Origin: Chaetoderma sp. LZ-2023a
Lineage: Eukaryota; Mollusca; Caudofoveata; Chaetodermatida; Chaetodermatidae
Assembly (NCBI GenBank): GCA_034401795.1
Contig: CM067373.1
Coordinates: 41,609,781 to 41,673,780, forward strand
Length of the DNA: 64,000 nt
Direction of reading: 5' to 3'
Below, piece by piece: positions 53,759 through 64,000 of this stretch (the first letter of the stretch is position 1; each line of letters opens with the position of its first letter). The notes beneath the pieces are model-generated. The model saw nothing but the letters and a program-made list of their open reading frames with translations, did no database searches and was not told where the DNA came from. The translations under genes were made by a program, and so were the position numbers.

Positions 53759-54902
53759 TCAGTTAGGATACCATTCCCTCCAATGGCCCAGCAGACCACA
53801 TCCGTAACATGTGTTCGGTGGCGGTGCGGTGGTGGTAGTGCTTGCTGTCCTAGTGTTTGATGTGGTGATTACGGTGCTGAGTGTAGTAACTAAATTGGTG
53901 AGTGCTGAGATCTCCTTGTTTATCTCGTCTCTCCGCTCGTGTACATTGGGTCGATTGTTATTATTTTGCTGGTTCCTGCATCCTGAGGCACCGTTGTGGC
54001 CTCCTTGGTGGCCACGCCCACTTCCTCTAGGCACGTGATTCTGGTTGTTGTCTTGTGTTTGTTGTATTGTGTTCTGTTCATTTGATGTTGAAGTAGTGGT
54101 AGCGCTGGTGTCGGTCGTGTTGGCTTGATTGGTGTCACTCATCTCGTTTATTGGATGGAGTTGGCGGCGATTGTTCTTCTCCCACTCCAATAAGTTTTCG
54201 ATCTGTAGCATGGTGGCCATAAGTTGCTGGAGGCTACCATGGTCTGTGAGAAATAACTTCTCCTTTAGAGCAGGCTCTCCGCTTAATGCATCGATGAATG
54301 TATCCAGATGAAAATGGGTGATGCCCTCGAGGTTTCTGCTGGGATACGCGTGTGTAACTAGTCTCTGGATCTGACTAGCCAACTCCAGTAGTGTTTTTCC
54401 CACACGTCATCTAAGGTTTTTCAGCTGTAGATGACTCATTTTCCCGGAGTACCATGTCGCAGAACCATTCTGTGAGTGCACTTTCCAACTCTGTGTAGGT
54501 GGGTGTGTAGTCAGCTCCAAGATCCATGAGAACCTGTAGGGCCTTTCCCGAGAATTTCGCGGCTAAATATTCCCCCATTTGCTCATTCGTCCTACTGATT
54601 ATTTTTAACTGGTCGTGGTAATTTGCCCAGTTGTATTCCCCGCTAAATTCTGGGGGGGGGGAGAATGACCCGGCCTGGTCCACGGGGTGAGATGATGGGT
54701 GTGACTCATGGTGGTGGAGGTATGCGGGAGACTGACGCGAATGCAGAAGTTGGATGGGGTGTCGGTGGTGGTGGCGATGGTGGTGTTGGTGTTTCCCGTC
54801 AGCGATGCTGGTGATGCTGAGGATGCCGTGTTCATGCATGATACTCTCGTGTATGATAACGCGCATTTGAATCGATTGAATCCCGCCCTGATGCGGGTCC
54901 AT
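53759..54902 (-). pseudogene. Ty3-type gag: capsid and one zinc knuckle, frameshifted
   Basis: 54411-54902 starts with a His-rich head, then Phe-Ser-Gly-Glu-Tyr, Leu-Ala-Ala-Lys-Phe-Ser-Gly-Lys-Ala, Leu-x-x-Ala-Leu-x-x-Trp-Phe, as in Ty3-type capsids. 53759-54403 continues in another frame with Phe-Ile-Asp-Ala-Leu, a Gln/Asn/Thr-rich linker, Arg-Gly-rich segment and a knuckle Cys-x2-Cys-x4-His-x4-Tyr. The last Cys of the knuckle is replaced by Tyr. The frame shift is near 54405. Confidence 0.7.
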
Positions 54903-55156
54903 AGACGGGTGTAGGTCTATAGACGATGTACTGTGAAGGCAACGTGGACGTTCTTCGGATAGTTGTGGTGCGCATTCCTCATATGGTGGTGGTGCTGAAG
55001 GCTGATGGGTGTGATGTGTGTGGTGTGTTGAGTGCCCGATGTAGTGTTAGAAGGGAGGTACTGATTCATCCACTTCTCGTCGTCCCACATTCTGAAAATA
55101 AGATGTTACATTTACAGAGGGAGACAAAGGATTTGGCACATGATCATCTGGCCACA
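54903..55156 (-). other. 5' leader of LTR element
   Basis: Short untranslated stretch between primer site and gag. No ORF is supported on the element's strand. Confidence 0.5.
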
Positions 55157-55166
55157 TCGGGCGCCA
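55157..55166 (-). other. Primer binding site, lysine-tRNA type
   Basis: On the minus strand TGGCGCCCGA follows the LTR end directly. Its complement TCGGGCGCCA equals the 3' end of lysine tRNA as used by several retroelements. The next bases (TGTGGCC) do not match, so the pairing would be 10 bases. Confidence 0.65.
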
Positions 55167-58100
55167 CTTTGCTCGCAGAGGTTCGTCAGGTCATTCTGGT
55201 ACGAAGTACCCACCCATTGCGCTGCACATGCATGACGAATGAGGGGACTGGCTAGCTCCGAGTCTCGGGGTTCCGGATCCCGTGGGACGTTGCTCCGCAA
55301 AATACATAGACTGGCTCCTAAGGCCAGTGGAACTCAATCATTCCGGTGGAGCCGTGCGACCATTGCCACTGAGATTAAACTGCATGGTGTCATCCCAGCT
55401 ATTTGTGTCACCGGTATGTCTTTCCATGATACTTTCAGTCTATGGAGAATAAATTATAATAAACGTATTTTAACTGGGCAATCAAGGTTAATCGTTTGAC
55501 AGTAAGTGAGCATATAAAATAATACATAAAGTAGAGCTAGCTAATGTACTTTGCATGTAGGGTCGCTGGAGGTACCACACAGAATCGTGAATCCACAGAG
55601 CTATCCCCGCAAGGGAGGCATATGCACAACGAGGGCATTGATTAACTTAATATAAGCTGTTATACCTTCATGATACAGATAAAAGATTCCTGATGCGACG
55701 ACAGGGATGTGCCTCATGCAGGCTCTAGTCACCTAGATGCTACTTATTGGTGCAAGAGGTAATCGCCTCGCGTGGGCCTCTGTCACAGGATATCTCGCTT
55801 ATGCGAGAGTCAAGTGCCTCGGGCGGGCCTCCATCACAGGAAAATGCCCTCGACGCTGAAGCGGAGGAAAGGAGCTGGCAAAAAGGGCCACTCTTTTGTT
55901 CAACAAAAATGCTAGGGAACAAAGACCGTCCTAGGGAAATATAATTAACGTGATGCATACTAGTTTACGTGAAGACTGAGCAAGTGATTCCCAAGGGATT
56001 CACAAGTCACCATCTTATGTTATTCTAAGATACTGCATTGGTAGGTGCCATTTTATTTATGCGGGCCTTCTACTATTCCTAACCTACCATTTATGTGTTA
56101 GAAACAAGAATTAGTTTAGGCTGCAAGTGGCAGAGATTCCTACCTACCATTAGATATATACAACTATCTCACGGGCCCAGATGCCCTGCTTCCCGTAGGC
56201 ATCTACCCCCATGGACAGAAAGCATACATGTTACTTTGCATCACATCTGAAATGGGTGAGAATCCAGATGTCCTGCTTCATAATCAGATAAAACATCACT
56301 AGACGATGGTTACATTTTACACAAGCAAATTTAATGACTGACATATCGTTACGGTGGGGCTAGAGAGACGAATATCCACCGCGAGTGTACTTCCCACAAG
56401 GGCGTGGCAGATTCCAAGATCTTGCCCAGACACTACAAGTACTTTCCTTCGTTGGCCAAGTGCCTACGTGTAAGTATCCGTAGATACAGGGGAGGTGTAT
56501 GTAAACCTGCACTTTGGCCATCACAGCTCTAAACCTCCGATAGTTTCCCAGAGTCAGATCAGTCCAATGTGCGGGTGGGATATCCAAACAATTAAGAAGC
56601 CTTGCGGCTGAGTGGATCGTGGAAAGAGACAATAACTTGATACATATGAGGTCCTATAGGCAATTGGCCAATTTAACACAACATTGCCGGAGTGTGGGCC
56701 TATATTATCACAACAACCAGAAAAGAGGCCTACACTATATGTCTCCTAGTGAAGAAATTGTAACTGACCACTTTAAACCTATCCTATCGAGCTGAATAGT
56801 AACGTTAGTCGGGAGCATGCCGGGCTCACGTAATTAGAACACGGTCAGCGACTTCAGTGAAAAATTGTTGATGGTGGGAGTAAGTGGTGTGTATATTGTT
56901 GCTGTATAGTATTTCCTAGCGTACTGCAGTCCAAAGTTTTCCACAAAATAAACAAAACATATGAACGGGATGGCTATCTGCCATATACATAACTAACCAT
57001 TGCGTTTGAAACGATATCACAATCTCACAGAATGATTAAATGAGGTAGTAAGCATATATAGGTCAGTAACCTAAATGGTGCGGTCAGCTAGGCACTTACA
57101 GTAAACAAGGATAATATAGACAGTTAATACAGAAATTATAACTTGCGGTCCTAAGACCGGTGCGGTACCTATTAGTCATAAGTACCTTTTACGGGCGTAA
57201 ATTATGACGAAATGACAGAACATGTATAGTTACTTGAATATCTAATAGACATTGACGGAACAGGCTACTACGTGCTACTGAAATTGAGGCGCTACCATAT
57301 TTATAGCGCGAGGTTACACGTTCTCTGAGGCTGGACGTGTTTCTGTATGCGATTCCCACAGCTGCAGGCTGGGCTCTGCACGCTGGCTCCATGGCAGATA
57401 CGGTACGAACTCAGGACAGTGAAACAGAGCAGTGAAGTCATGTCAATTAGATAGTCTCTATAGCTAAACCATATTTATACGGTACAATTTATACGGCGTA
57501 AAGAAAGTTTCCCGTCCGGCGATGGTGTAGTAACGTTGAACATAACCCATTAACGGGTAGGGTTACTATATAATATTTCTATAATGAAGCACGTGGTGCG
57601 GGGTACGTTGCATAGCTCTTGCGGCACACCAGGCAAAGTATACTAAGCTGCGGTCAAAAAGTATAAAGTTACATCACATGACATGCAGTGTGTTGGTTGA
57701 ATTCCACTTTCACGTGGTCGGCAGATCCGGCGAGTCATCCACCAAGAAACATCGCTGCTCTACATTATGTGGAAGGTTCATATTGGGCCACAAGGGCCCT
57801 CCCGCAGAAAGTTCCTCTTACAGATGTTCGGAAATGGGAACCATTACTTTAAATTAGTTATTAGTTATAGTTCAGGAGCATCCAAAATTGACGTAATGCG
57901 GGTAGCCGAGAACTGCTTTCCGGAGTGAGATGAGCTGAAAGCTGCAGGAACCGAGGTGATGTGCTGTACCTTTCCGTCGGTGTTCCGGTCCACTCGTCCT
58001 TCCCACTCTTAGGGCCAGTCCTCGACTCTTGGCCTCCACGCCGACGATGCTTTCGATCTTCGAATTTCACCCCCTTTTTACTCGCTGGGACGTCAGAACT

Positions 58101-58548
58101 GGCGGTAAAGTGACGTAGCAGGTCACGTGTCCACAAATCACTGTGCATTACGCTATGTATAGATATGCGATTACGACATTATAGAAATATTTCAAGTATA
58201 ATTTGACTGGGAGCCTCGACGCTAACACGGCCATTTCTTGACCGATTTTAAAACCTGATCGGTACCAAGAACGACGAAAGTAGATAGATTAAAGGTATTT
58301 ACAAGTACCAACTCGGTACACTAGAGGTACACACTTGCTCCCATTTTCGACAGTGTGTTGTAAATGAATCGTCTGAGCGCGCGCATGCTCACTACGAGTC
58401 CTAACGAAATTAGTCCCTCTCGTAAAGCCTTATACACACTTATTGCTCTACCCAGGAGGTGCGCTTATGGGACCGAATCCAGGACGGGTGGTCCGTACCC
58501 AGCTTGGCTGGGACGGCCAGTACCCGCCTGGTCGATCAGCGCTACACA
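55167..58548 (-). repeat. 5' LTR (right copy)
   Basis: Aligned with 41581-44566 (for example GAATAAATTATAATAAACGT, AGTAGAGCTAGCTAATGTAC and ACTTGCGGTCCTAAGACCGG in both). The lower end GCTCGCAGAGG touches the primer site. The upper end is GCTACACA. It includes 57830-58350, which the left LTR lacks and the LTR fragment at 17.6-17.95 kb shares in part. Confidence 0.8.
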
Positions 58549-58552
58549 TGCA
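58549..58552 (+). other. Target site duplication TGCA, right
   Basis: See 41577-41580. The DIRS-like sequence resumes directly after it. Confidence 0.65.
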
Positions 58553-60527
58553 CCTTCGACCCACTTTAGGCACGTTGATGCCTATGGGGGACGTCTGGCT
58601 TATGCTCCGCTCCATCCTCCTCTTGACGAGGGAAAGGAAGAACCATTTTGGTCTCGGCTGGACTGGTCTGACTGGCACCTCTGTTCCTGTGCGCGCGCTT
58701 TCCGCACTAGCTCCAGCTGCATGCTACCTGACAGCCTGTTTTGCGCTATGTTAGCGGAGTGTTCTAAGATGGTCCACACTTAGCCAACAAAAAGGCTAGC
58801 TCCATTCAGGCGGGTCCCAAGTAACCGGTCCCTGACGGCCGCAGCATGACGCATATGGTCCAGTGCCATCTCCCTGCTCGATTTCGTAACACGCACTTGC
58901 ACCTGTGCCAGTGCGTCCATAGACATCACTGGGCCATCATTAGCGCATAATAGTGCTGCTGGTGGCACAGGGTGACCTGCCCCAGCTTCAGTCAACACAG
59001 ACTAAAGCAATCGATAAGAATGGTTGACGGCATTCATTGCCACCCTCACACCCTCATTACATAGGGACAGGACTTCTTCAGAGTGCGCCTGGCTCCTATC
59101 CACTAGTGCCTGAGCGGGGCCACCCGCTTCAGCACTGGGGACACTCAGGACCCAATGGTCATCCTCCGTGACCGTAGGAACCACAGAATACTGCCCATAC
59201 TTTGCTCTGGGTATGTGGCACCTTGCCCGCACCTCTCTGGAGGCCGCAGGGAGCTGGCATTTCCAAGACAACTGCTTCGAATAAATTGCTTCAACCAGGT
59301 CTTTGAACTTAGGATCCATACCAATGCTTTGGATCCTAGCCGCGGGCAAGACCCATGTGCATATGGCCGCAACCGACAGACAGGGCATGTCCTGCTCAGA
59401 AGTGGTCAAACCACGGATGGATCAACCCTGGCCAGTCAAGCCAGGGCATCGCTCCAATCCATTTCTGAGGATGACACTCCCATAAACACATCACCCGTTG
59501 ATGTGCCTACGGGTCTACCAACAGTGGCCTCCTGCCTAGGAGCCGCTGTTGGAAAGCCCTGAGCACTGGTACCATACGATTCCATCGCTACCGCATGGAC
59601 CAAAGCATTCCATGGAGTAGGCCTGCACAGAAAACCATGCGGATCCATGATGGTTCCGAAACCAGGGCCGTGCACCACGTGTTTAGCCGCCGGCTTAGGC
59701 CTGATAAGTTAGTACCATGCCTGGCCAGCAACACCCATCACCATATTGGTTGCTGGCAAATCAACCATCACTTGACGGGTGCCCGGTACCGGTGTGGCCT
59801 CAGCCACGGGCGGACCGGCTGCTATGGCTTGTGCCAAGCCAGACAAATAGAGGGCGGTTGCATCCAGGATGGAATCGACCTCCACCCGCTCCACCCGCGG
59901 TATCTCGGCCTGCAACAACCGCTCCTCCATGGCATCCTCATCCTCCGACTCCGAAGAGAGATCAACGGACGAGGACGCACTGGAGCCATTATGGCAGATG
60001 ACTCCCATACCTGATGGACTGGCTACCGCCCGGAGATGGCCACGAAGAAGCAGAACCCACCAAGCCAGAGCCCGACGGGACCGCCTGTGGGATCTTACAA
60101 GGTGGCACCCCGACAGCCATTTCAGGCCCCTGTTCGAGCTCAGGGTCCATAACAAGTATTGGGAGAGGTTGCACCACAGCCTTTGGATGACGCCAGCGTA
60201 GGCAGGACTCTATGCAAGAAACCTTGCATGGCGGACCAGAACCACTCACGGGGTGCCAACCCCACTTCCTCCAACTGCGGAGGGGAAACAATAACCTGGT
60301 CCAAAAACAGGCGTTTCCCGGTTTAATTTTGAACCGCCTGACCCTGTATCAGACCCAGCCAACTACTTCTGGGACAAAAACCTAATAATCAACTCGGTGG
60401 ACCAACCTGAACATGCATCACAACGATCATCAATATTACAAGTACAGCACCCAAAACAGACATGGTCCTTGTAAGCAACACGGACGAATGTATGGCACGT
60501 ACTACACGAAGAAGGTGCGGGCTTGGC
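58553..60527 (-). pseudogene. DIRS-like gag, frameshifted
   Basis: After an acceptor-like TTATTTTATAG (ending at 60528) the frame opens with a zinc cluster: Cys-x2-Cys-His, then His-x-Cys-x2-Cys-x2-Cys-x5-Cys-x2-Cys. A TAG follows and the frame goes on into Ala-Gly-Ser-Asp-Thr-Gly. Later frames (59709-60155, 59436-59678, 59002-59409, 58780-58998) show an acidic Ser-rich segment, Asp-Trp-Ser-Asp-Ala, Lys-Tyr-Gly-Gln-Tyr-Ser-Val-Val-Pro and Leu-Phe-Val-Gly. It pairs with the + strand copy at 14494-15740 and with the N-terminus at 19012-19431. Confidence 0.6.
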
Positions 60528-61530
60528 CTATAAAATAAGCACAAGACTACAATAAGCAAGCGATTCAAACAAGGAACGGAAGGCAGACAAATAATTATCA
60601 AATAGTTTGAGAATAAATTATTAGTTAACCCTCCAGCACCCAACAACCCGAAACGTTACAACCAAGATCGAGTACGCTGGCGATAAGAACGTTAAAGGCC
60701 AAACACACACCCATAAATTGATCCTGCAGGATGTATAAACGAACCAGGAACCATGTCGAAGACATTCGCATTCGCGGTAAGAATCATGCTGTAGAATACG
60801 GCAGAGCCGCAGTATCACACATCTAATAAAGAATTTTGAAAATAAACATCCATCGCAAACAGAACGGAAATTATACGCAAAACTTGACCAATAATTCATA
60901 AGTTTCTGGTACTAACACGCACGCAGCCACCAAGACTAAGATGCGCATTAAAAGAAAACATTTTTACCTACGAAATAATTTGAGATAAACGGGTGTGACG
61001 TCAGCCGCCCCCACCACCAAGTTGAACGACGTAAGCCGATTTAGCGTTAGGAAACCATGTATTTCGTCGGTAAACAAACTGAAAAACATTGCATACTGCC
61101 AGATCGCCGTTGGGGTTAAAGGAGGCGATCATAACCGACATTTTCCGTTGTCTCATACGTTCCAGTTCCGGTGAAATGGAACATATAATACACACGAAAA
61201 TAGGAGACAAGGTCTCCACTATAACTAGGTTACTTCTAGGAATTATAGAACATGAGTATCAGCGGCGTCTTCCATAGTAATTTGAGTTAATCCGATACGA
61301 AGAAATAGGCACCGATTTTTTCTATAGCACAAAATGGTTGTCACTCTGGTTGGCTATGCAAACAAAAGTAGCCAGTTCATGGTTACGGGTACCCAGTTGT
61401 TGGGGGCGGGTACCCAGTTGCAGGAACCGGCTAGAGCTTGTCAAATCAGAAGATTCTTAGGCCACAGCGCCTAGGTGGCTGTTATCAATATGTAATGTAA
61501 AGGTAACTATTGGTCGAAGGAGAAACAAAC
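60528..61530 (-). mobile_element. DIRS-like 5' noncoding region, single copy
   Basis: Equivalent to units A and B at 19.4-21.5 kb. It has a perfect CRE (TGACGTCA, 60996-61003), the hairpin GATCGCC...GGCGATC (61102-61130), and repeated GGGTACCCAG motifs (61387-61413). It ends near GGTCGAAGGAGAAACAAAC, after which unrelated DNA and a CAA microsatellite begin. Confidence 0.65.
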
Positions 61531-61688
61531 AACTTTCTGGACAGCAACAGTTTTTATGGTACACTTCATTGTTAGGTACATTTTATTTCAGTGAATCGGA
61601 GTATACTGAGTTCAGTGGGCGTAATACTAGGCCTGTATTGATTTGGATCCAGACGGAGAAACACCCACCCATCTGCACCTGAATCCAA

Positions 61689-61691
61689 CAG

Positions 61692-61722
<31 letters not shown>

Positions 61723-61740
61723 AATAATTATAATAACAAT

Positions 61741-61777
<37 letters not shown>

Positions 61778-61803
61778 GCAGCAATAATAATAATAATAAT
61801 AAT

Positions 61804-61860
<57 letters not shown>
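61689..61860 (+). repeat. (CAA)n and (TAA)n microsatellite
   Basis: CAA/ACA repeats to about 61780, then AAT repeats. The Thr/Ile and Val/Ile frames on both strands come from it. Confidence 0.95.
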
Positions 61861-62040
61861 TTCATTATATACTAATGACGACAACGACAATGGCGATGAC
61901 GATATCAATGTTAATGACAATGTCAATGTTGATGGCGGCGATGACAATGAAATCAGCAACAGCTGTCATGTTATCAGACCAATGCTGATCATCGCAGGAT
62001 TATTGCGGTAATTCTCATAGTAAGAATCGTGATGATAACT

Positions 62041-62110
62041 TAGAAAACAATTTGACTGAAAGTTGTTGCTATTCACAGCAACAGCAACTTTCAATCAAAA
62101 TCTGTTAATC
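62041..62110. repeat. AACAATTTGACTGAAAG hairpin
   Basis: AACAATTTGACTGAAAGTTG and CAACTTTCAATCAAAATCTG are inverted around CTATTCACAGCAACAG. The same motif is found inside the foldback elements (23050-23115, 27200-27260) and at 9460-9500 and 7630. Confidence 0.65.
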
Positions 62111-62933
62111 TTTTTGGCGCCAGCTTCGCTTGGAATTTAGAATAAAATTTGCCTTGAAATTATCACCGCAGTCTTGGCACGTTTATAGATATGAGTCGTC
62201 ATAGGACTCCCAGAAAGGCTAGATAGTGTTGATTTATTGCCGACATTAAGTCATATGAGGGATAACTGCTATTTGCTACTGCCCATGACCTTTACATATT
62301 CAACATCATTCAGCTAAATGCTGTTGCAGTTTTTTACTACTGCTGTTACTGATTTTGCTACCACTGTTGTTGATATTATTGCTGTCCCTGCACACAGAAA
62401 ATGTGCAAGATCTTTGTGAATGCAACACCATTTTGTCTGTTACTCTGTCTGTAACACTGTCTATTTGCAAAATCGTTGAGTTCAGCAGTTTTGTTTTTGC
62501 AACAGCTTTGGATGTAACAACGTTGTTGATGCAACCGGTAACAGCGATCTGAGTGGGAGCACCAATGTGACGGGCGGTGAATGCAATGCATTGTATAGAG
62601 CAGATTATTCAATGCGCTTTCTAGATTTAAGATTTCTGTGGTTGGGATCGTTTAGAAACTTTGAAGTCTGAATTCCCATAGTCTAAATTTCAATGTCGCT
62701 ATAAGGTAAACTGTTAAAGGAAAGGAACTGGGAACTAACATATGCTCTTGAAAGGTAGCTTTATAGATTCAGATTCAGATTTTTTATTTATACCCAGGCC
62801 ACATAATGGCATATGGGGAATATGAATTTACAGAAATTATAAATGTTATGGCGATCAGACATTATATATCAATTCATAATTACATATTTTGGTATTTATC
62901 TAGTTATATAACCACTGTTTGTGCTTTGGTTAT

Positions 62934-62934
<1 letters not shown>
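62111..62934. other. No recognisable gene
   Basis: A 65-residue + frame (62355-62552) is hydrophobic and Thr-rich but sits in low-complexity CTG/TTG-rich DNA. No supported gene. Confidence 0.4.
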
Positions 62935-62966
<32 letters not shown>

Positions 62967-62987
62967 CAGCAGCAGCAGCAGCAGCAT

Positions 62988-63047
<60 letters not shown>

Positions 63048-63060
63048 TAGCAGTAGCAGT

Positions 63061-63114
<54 letters not shown>
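62935..63114 (+). repeat. (AGT)n/(CAG)n trinucleotide array
   Basis: About 60 triplets: AGT, then CAG with ATC and AAT interruptions, then AGT again. It can be read as poly-Ser, poly-Ala or poly-Leu; none is a gene. Confidence 0.95.
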
Positions 63115-63115
<1 letters not shown>

Positions 63116-63410
63116 ACTTAGAATTATTATGAAAGTTACAGTTATTATTTGCACGTACTTCATAATTAGTAATGACAGAATTTTTACTGTTATTGTACCG
63201 CCATTTCAATAACAAAGTACTAAAATTTTAGTGGTCATATTGTGGGGGTCATCAGGATTTAGATTATAATAAATATATAATAACTGATTATAAAAAATGT
63301 CAGATTGGTATTCTTAGAAATGGGTTATTGCTGTACATAAGGTAGTCATTTTTTAAACTAAAATACAGAACAACCTTATTTTCAACAATAGACAATTATA
63401 TCCATTCATA

Positions 63411-63515
63411 TCGCGACAGAGACTATTTTGGGTATTCACCACCGGAGTGACTTGCTCGATAACCGAACCAGTCATTGCTGTGTTAAATCTACAAAACAGC
63501 CTCTCATCGTGTTAC
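63411..63515. repeat. CCACTGG palindromic element, copy h, decayed
   Basis: ACCACCGGAGTGACTTGCTC and CGAACCAGTCATTGCTGTG keep the core order of the family (compare 1588-1742). The outer arms are mostly lost. Confidence 0.5.
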
Positions 63516-63639
63516 TCTATAATTTTTTTACAATTAGGTTTCTTGTTATTGTTTCTTGGATAGCCACAGTGTGGGGCAACAAACTGGTTGTTAAGGCAGG
63601 TGGTTGTTTGCATTATGTGATTTTGGCGTCGGCTAAAAT

Positions 63640-64000
63640 GTGACGTGTTTTTTATGACATCAGATACTTGGGTAACAGACGGGTCAGTTCTTAGTTGGTT
63701 TACGGGAAATCTTTAAGAAGACCACATTATAACGTTACACTATAACGTTAGCCGACAGCTGACGCATTTCTATTATGACATCAGATACTTGGGTTACATA
63801 GGGTCGGTTCTTAGCTAGCTTAGGGGAGATCTTGAATAACCAGTGTGGGACACCAAGCGGGTTACTAGGGCAGTTGCCTGCTCACGTTGTATGATTGTAA
63901 CGTCAGATAAAAAGTGACACATTTTTATTATGACATCAGGTACTTGAGTAACAGATCGGATCGAATCTTAGGTAGTTAGATTATATAATAATCAACCTAT
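63640..64000 (+). repeat. Tandem repeat, unit about 135-165 bases, three copies
   Basis: Units contain TTATGACATCAGATACTTGG, GTAACAGA, GGTCGGTTCTTAGCTAG-like and GGGAGATCTT blocks at 63650, 63773 and 63928. The array runs out of the window. Confidence 0.7.

Larger units (their letters stand above)
41581..58548 (-). mobile_element. Ty3-type LTR retrotransposon, about 17 kb, nested in DIRS element
   Basis: Bounded by direct repeats of about 3.0 and 3.4 kb. The outermost ends are TGTGTAGC at 41581 and GCTACACA ending at 58548, an 8-base inverted pair, flanked by TGCA on both sides. On the minus strand come a primer site, gag, protease, RT, RNase H, integrase with a GPY-type end, then about 4.7 kb with an extra ORF, and the 3' LTR. 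This order (RT before integrase) defines the Ty3 group. Many frame breaks show it is inactive. Confidence 0.85.
39161..61530 (-). mobile_element. DIRS-like retroelement, split by a nested LTR retrotransposon
   Basis: On the minus strand the order is 5' noncoding region (61530-60528), gag (60527-58553), [insertion 41581-58548], RT (41576-40744), RNase H (40500-39780), tyrosine recombinase (39673-39161). This is the standard DIRS/Ngaro order. The recombinase lacks its catalytic C-terminus and the RT lacks its Asp-Asp box region, so the element was defective. The insertion falls between gag and RT. Confidence 0.7.

Noticed and set aside
61627..63215. Homopolymer frames (poly-Ile/Val/Thr, poly-Ser/Ala/Leu)
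   Set aside because: Trinucleotide repeats; nothing besides low complexity.
1..64000. tRNA, rRNA or other structured RNA genes
   Set aside because: No cloverleaf, box A/B pair or rRNA stretch was recognised by eye. A tRNAscan or Rfam search would be needed to be sure.

Overview
This is a stretch of eukaryotic, almost certainly animal, genomic DNA. It has GT-AG introns with phase-consistent exons, AATAAA signals, no operons or Shine-Dalgarno sites, and a very high load of metazoan transposable elements (DIRS-like tyrosine-recombinase elements, Ty3-type LTR elements, LINE remnants, MITEs and foldback elements). The repeat types suggest an aquatic invertebrate, perhaps a mollusc or another lophotrochozoan; the phylum is a guess.

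Only one host gene is readable over several exons: the 3' end of a THADA-like HEAT-repeat gene (five exons, 225-7581, + strand). Its introns are filled with repeats: CCACTGGAATGACTGG palindromes, a 350-450 bp MITE family (here 'family M'), 47-bp and 34-bp minisatellites, and a tandem array whose units carry perfect AGGTCAnnnTGACCT palindromes. A 38-bp tandem repeat that contains AATAAA lies in its 3' flank. A short N-acetyltransferase-like piece (32729-33141, -) may be a second host gene.

From 7.6 to 14.4 kb there are LINE 3' ends, MITEs and otherwise unremarkable DNA. From 14.5 to 21.5 kb there is a GC-richer, broken DIRS-type gag on +, a short ORF with a signal-peptide-like start, a fragment of an LTR, and an internally deleted DIRS-like element on - in which the gag N-terminus runs straight into the tyrosine recombinase. 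From 21.5 to 28 kb there are two large foldback elements (22.70-24.20 and 26.31-27.65 kb), further MITEs and microsatellites.

From 28.7 to 38.4 kb there are two elements with terminal inverted repeats (about 28.75-31.40 and 33.76-38.44 kb). Each carries broken remains of a large protein family that I recognise only as a common 'uncharacterized protein' of marine invertebrate genomes.

From 39.2 to 61.5 kb there is one DIRS-like element on - (order gag, RT, RNase H, tyrosine recombinase). It is split by a nested Ty3-type LTR retrotransposon of about 17 kb (41581-58548, -) with roughly 3-kb LTRs, a TGCA target duplication, a lysine-tRNA-type primer site, gag, protease, RT, RNase H and a deleted integrase. 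It also has an extra ORF with a C2H2 finger and an internal Met-Ala-Arg-Thr-Lys segment resembling the histone H3 tail. The last 2.5 kb hold microsatellites, a palindrome and a tandem repeat. Nearly all element ORFs are frameshifted or truncated, so the window is mainly a graveyard of mobile elements around the end of one host gene.
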